A stretch of 64,000 bases of DNA from Cohaesibacter celericrescens (GTDB lineage: Bacteria; Pseudomonadota; Alphaproteobacteria; Rhizobiales; Cohaesibacteraceae): NCBI RefSeq assembly GCF_002866925.1, contig NZ_PKUQ01000001.1:372001-436000 (forward strand), given 5' to 3'. Of this stretch, positions 61,003 to 64,000 are shown piece by piece (the stretch's first letter is position 1; each line of letters opens with the position of its first letter). The notes beneath the pieces were generated by a model, which ran no database searches, had not been told where the DNA came from, and saw only the letters and a list, made by a program, of their open reading frames with translations. The position numbers and the translations under genes were made by a program.

Positions 61003-63281
61003 GCAGCTTTCCTTTCGGCGAGCGTGAAGAAGAATGTCGTACCAACATCCGCCTCCGATTCAAGCCAGATCGTCCCCCCCTGCTGGCTCACTATCTTATG
61101 GACAAAGGTAAGGCCCGCCCCGGTTCCTTCGCTGAATTGTTTTGAAGTGTTCAAGCGTTTGAATAGTTTGAAAATAAGATCATGATACTGATGATCGATT
61201 CCAATACCGTTGTCTTTGACATGAAACACATTGGTTTCTGCATGGTATCCGACTTCCACAGTCTTGGAAACCTTATCGTTATATTTGATGGCGTTCACAA
61301 TTAGATTACGAAACATTTCCGTTGCTCGAACGCGATCACAATAGATAGATGGTAGAGGTAAAGGCCTTAGTAAAGTTACCCTGTTTTCTTCCAGAGTATC
61401 TTTCATAGTGAGTTCGATATCAGAAATGATGGCCCCAACATCTGTATATTCGATCGACGCTTCTTCTCGTCCGAGGCGTGAGAAATAAAACAAGTCTGAA
61501 ATAAGCTGTCCCATCCGTTTCGTCAGATACTGAACCCGATGCAAACGCTTCTTGCCGGCTTCATCCAGCTTGTCCTCATAGTCCTCAATCAGGAAGCTCG
61601 AGTGATTGTGGATGGCCCTCAAGGGTTCTTTAAGATCATGCGCTGCGATATGGGCAAACTCATCCAGTTCCTCATTCGAGCGAACAAGCTTTTCAATCAA
61701 GGTTTCGCGTTCGATCTCATTGTTTTTTTGCTCGGTAATGTCACGAACAACACTGGTAAAAAGACGCTTGCCTAAGAAATTTACTTCACCAATGGCAAGG
61801 CTCATCGGAAACACGCTACCGTCCTTGCGCCGGCCCATGATATGGTGCCCGACGCCCGTGGCATAGCGGCCGCCAGAAGCACAAAGAGCAGAAAGGCACT
61901 CGTCCAGCTTTGCCTTCTCCAGCTCGGGTGCCAATAATTCAATATTTTTACCGATTATCTCGTCGGCTCTGTATCCAAAAACGAAATAGCAGGCCGGATT
62001 GCATGTTTCGATCATTCCGTCTTCGGTAATCGTAATAATGCCATCGACGATAGTCTCAAGCACCGCATTGGCCTTGGCGCGACTTTCGGTCAAGTCATTG
62101 GCGAGCTGGCTAAACGCCCGAGCCAGATCGCCAATCTCGTCTTTTAATGCAACGGGAAGCCCGACCAGCGCCGTCGTAACATTCGCGCTCCGTACCGTTT
62201 TTGTCATAGCTCTAAGAGGCTTTGTGAGACGATGCGCAAACAACGCTGCCATAATAGCTGACAGGACAATCAATCCTAAAGAAAATATGAGCGAATTACG
62301 CAAAACAACATAGGCTGGTGTCATCAATTCAGCACTTGGCACACACAAGACAATACCGAGAAAAGCGCTTGGGTTGGCGGGGTTAACATTCAGCTTAACA
62401 AAATAGGAGACACCATCGTCGTCTTGATGAGAGGCTTCATCAACGGTCAAATTTTTGAATTTATTTATAATTACGGGAGGTGTCCTGGTATAGTCCTCGT
62501 GAAATTCAAGCCGACCCAACTGTCCATCTTTTTGGTATTCCAGATAGTCACCAGCATTGTTGACACTGAACGCTCCTTTTTCAGGGAGACTGTCCTGAAA
62601 CGCCAAAGCCAAAAGCTTTTCATAGTTGGCGTTGATCACAATAATACCAAAAAAGCGCCCGTCACCGTCAAGCACTGGCACCGCAGCTCTCAATGTTGGA
62701 ATTTTGCTTTGTTGCACCTGTCCATATTCACGGTTGTAGGTAATTTCCGAGAAATAGACCCCGTTGCGGCCCACCGACTGGGCACCAGAAAAATAGGGTT
62801 CATCCATTTTTTGCTGCATCTGGTCGATGCCTACATGTTCGAAATGATCTCCCACCCGATTGGTACGGACGAGTTCACGCCCGCCGTCTGCAACACCGAT
62901 ATACCGGATCTGCGTATAATGTGGCCTTGAGGACATGATTGAAGCGAAAACAGCTTCCAGTCGCTTGCGCCATTGGTCAGATGACAACCCATCAAAAGCT
63001 TTCACATCATTGTTGTCCATCGCCCGGACCAGTTCCAGAATCGGTGGAGCTTGCGCTATGACGAATGCGTCATTCTTCAACTCGTGGTAATTGCTTGCGA
63101 ATTTTTGTGCCAAGAGGCGCGTTTCCCCAGCAAGCCCTTCAATCGTTGTGTCCAGAATGACTTTGCGTAGATGGACATAATTAAAAGCACTGATCAGGAT
63201 CGCAATAACCAAAGCAACGCTGCAAACAACAATGGTTATTTTTGTCGACAGAGTACGAATCGGAAAGGATACGGCCTTCAT
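60999..63281 (-). CDS. Membrane sensor histidine kinase (Cache-HAMP-PAS-HisKA)
   Basis: This 760-aa kinase starts at ATG 63281 (or 63332). TM1 is about 12-36, followed by a double-Cache-type periplasmic domain (about 40-300; RIRYIGVADGGRELVRTNRV-like segment, YFSEITYNREYGQVQQSKIP), TM2 about 310-332, HAMP (about 333-385), PAS (about 395-510; ITEDGMIETCNPACYFVFGY), then HisKA with the phospho-His in FAHIAAHDLKEPLRAIHNHS (about 541-560) and HATPase_c (FRNLIVNAIKYND; DNGIGIDHQYHD; GAGLTFVHKI). The DHp and ATPase parts resemble Cph1-type phytochrome kinases, which pair with Rcp1 regulators like the one encoded next (4-bp overlap). Confidence 0.9.
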   Translation of the reverse strand: MKAVSFPIRTLSTKITIVVCSVALVIAILISAFNYVHLRKVILDTTIEGLAGETRLLAQKFASNYHELKNDAFVIAQAPPILELVRAMDNNDVKAFDGLSSDQWRKRLEAVFASIMSSRPHYTQIRYIGVADGGRELVRTNRVGDHFEHVGIDQMQQKMDEPYFSGAQSVGRNGVYFSEITYNREYGQVQQSKIPTLRAAVPVLDGDGRFFGIIVINANYEKLLALAFQDSLPEKGAFSVNNAGDYLEYQKDGQLGRLEFHEDYTRTPPVIINKFKNLTVDEASHQDDDGVSYFVKLNVNPANPSAFLGIVLCVPSAELMTPAYVVLRNSLIFSLGLIVLSAIMAALFAHRLTKPLRAMTKTVRSANVTTALVGLPVALKDEIGDLARAFSQLANDLTESRAKANAVLETIVDGIITITEDGMIETCNPACYFVFGYRADEIIGKNIELLAPELEKAKLDECLSALCASGGRYATGVGHHIMGRRKDGSVFPMSLAIGEVNFLGKRLFTSVVRDITEQKNNEIERETLIEKLVRSNEELDEFAHIAAHDLKEPLRAIHNHSSFLIEDYEDKLDEAGKKRLHRVQYLTKRMGQLISDLFYFSRLGREEASIEYTDVGAIISDIELTMKDTLEENRVTLLRPLPLPSIYCDRVRATEMFRNLIVNAIKYNDKVSKTVEVGYHAETNVFHVKDNGIGIDHQYHDLIFKLFKRLNTSKQFSEGTGAGLTFVHKIVSQQGGTIWLESEADVGTTFFFTLAERKAA

Positions 63282-63471
63282 GACCAACCCCAATTGGGTT
63301 TGACCAACCGCGAAAGACCAAATAGACAGCATATAATTTCTGAATACAATTGCATCCCAATATTTCTAAAGCCTATTGCAGGCATAAGGGTCTCCTCAAC
63401 CAACCTCTGTTGCGCCGGATGCATTGCGCTAGGATGATCACCATTGTGGTACATCTCAACTAAAAAGTTAT

Positions 63472-63807
63472 TTAGTTATAACAAGACCCGTGGTTAATAT
63501 ATGGTTTCGAATGCTTCAAATTACGACGATTACTGTATGGTTTTGCAAGATTGAGATCTGCCATTGCAGAATGGAGCACTATTCCATCAGCCCCAAGGCT
63601 GATTTCGAACCAGTTACCTTGCATCAGGCGATGCATAAAGCGCGCGCCCTTGTTCGTCCGCCAAAATAGATGCCAAATTGACACCCCATGCAATCCTGTT
63701 GGCAGGGCGTACAGCACTGGCGGCTCAGGCGTGTTTTGCCGAAAGCCTTTATCCGTCAAAGAGTGAGTAGCTGTCTGAACCGTCAGGTTCAAACAACGAG
63801 ACGTCAT
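63472..63807 (-). CDS. Possible hypothetical protein, 111 aa
   Basis: An open frame of 111 codons occupies the gap between the kinase and the RND gene, 47 bp downstream of the latter. A modest AGG precedes the ATG. The protein is basic, with no signal peptide and no recognised motif (GLHGVSIWHLFWRTNKGARF in the middle). It could be a shadow frame; composition and position give only weak support. Confidence 0.3.
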   Translation of the reverse strand: MTSRCLNLTVQTATHSLTDKGFRQNTPEPPVLYALPTGLHGVSIWHLFWRTNKGARFMHRLMQGNWFEISLGADGIVLHSAMADLNLAKPYSNRRNLKHSKPYINHGSCYN

Positions 63808-63853
63808 GCACCTATCTTCCGGTACTTGACGTCTCCAATTGACAGATTGACGG

Positions 63854-64000
63854 CTATTTTTTCAACCATTTTTCGACGGATTTGAAATCGAAATAGATCG
63901 ATAACAGACTTGGGAAGACAAAGATCACCAGCAACGTCGAGGCTAACAGACCAAAGGCGACCGATGTGACCAGCGGCACCAGAGTTTTGACATAGGGACT
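63854..64000 (-). CDS. RND efflux transporter permease, C-terminal part (partial)
   Basis: The last 48 codons of a gene that continues beyond the window read SPYVKTLVPLVTSVAFGLLA, STLLVIFVFPSLLSIYFDFK, SVEKWLKK and a TAG stop at 63854-63856. A final hydrophobic helix with the GLLASTLLVIFVFPSLL pattern is typical of the last transmembrane segment of RND (AcrB/MMPL-like) exporters, where FGLLxSTxLTLxxxPxLY is conserved. The substrate and subfamily cannot be judged from this fragment. Confidence 0.75.
   Translation of the reverse strand, partial: SPYVKTLVPLVTSVAFGLLASTLLVIFVFPSLLSIYFDFKSVEKWLKK

Overview
The window looks like chromosome of a mesophilic, marine-type alphaproteobacterium, most likely order Hyphomicrobiales or a near relative. 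The base composition is close to 50% GC by eye. The lineage inference rests on a near-canonical CpdR next to an N-formylglutamate amidohydrolase family gene, a DUF2336 protein, an alphaproteobacterial lysophospholipase/histidinol-phosphatase pair, EttA and GalU. The genus cannot be read from the sequence.

Layout. 1-5 kb: a small catabolic unit (RutE-like nitroreductase, FAH-family hydrolase, YciI-like protein) with a GntR/FCD regulator, then an ArsR-controlled UPF0718/ArsP-type permease and a class I glutamine amidotransferase. 6.4-10 kb: four tightly packed or overlapping surface-glycan genes (GT4 glycosyltransferase, MptE/DUF115-like protein, GT29 sialyltransferase-like protein, polysaccharide pyruvyltransferase-like protein). 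10.3-14 kb: an orphan sugar-phosphate isomerase (SIS), then a LysR regulator divergent from DUF2218, GST and quinone-oxidoreductase-like genes. 14.4-19 kb: two secreted proteins (beta-trefoil lectin-like and Lcl/DUF1566) separated by a 15-bp perfect hairpin, and an AraC regulator divergent from an SLC13 transporter. 19-26.3 kb: a graveyard of insertion sequences (IS1182-, IS6-, IS3- and IS110-type relics) with small secreted-protein genes, an SH3-repeat protein, LuxR and XRE regulators, ending at tRNA-Val(GAC).

26.5-47 kb is mostly core genome: cpdR, the deformylase, a complete four-gene bufferin-type (BufA1-B1-C1-DoxX) operon, threonine aldolase, a small heat-shock protein whose Shine-Dalgarno lies in a ROSE-like hairpin, lysophospholipase, histidinol phosphatase, an SGNH/DUF459 protein that has lost its catalytic residues, an MltB-type transglycosylase, galU, DUF2336, trmO, ettA, a fatty-acid desaturase, ung and a GNAT acetyltransferase. 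47.3-55.5 kb: two consecutive ABC export systems. The first is a TetR/CecR-HlyD-NBD-permease operon behind a 44-bp perfect palindrome; the second is a LolD/MacB-like NBD, an FtsX-type permease and an adaptor. 55.6-63.3 kb: a D-2-hydroxyacid dehydrogenase and two signalling operons, a CHASE histidine kinase with a response regulator and a three-gene phosphorelay (large membrane kinase, Rcp1-like receiver, receiver-kinase hybrid). The window ends inside the C-terminus of an RND efflux permease.

The strongest candidates for further attention are the nested glycan cluster with two adjacent VGNAxSL-motif proteins, the bufferin operon, the ROSE-like thermometer, the 44-bp palindrome and the catalytically dead DUF459 protein. 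All functions are assigned by reading the sequence; no database search was possible.
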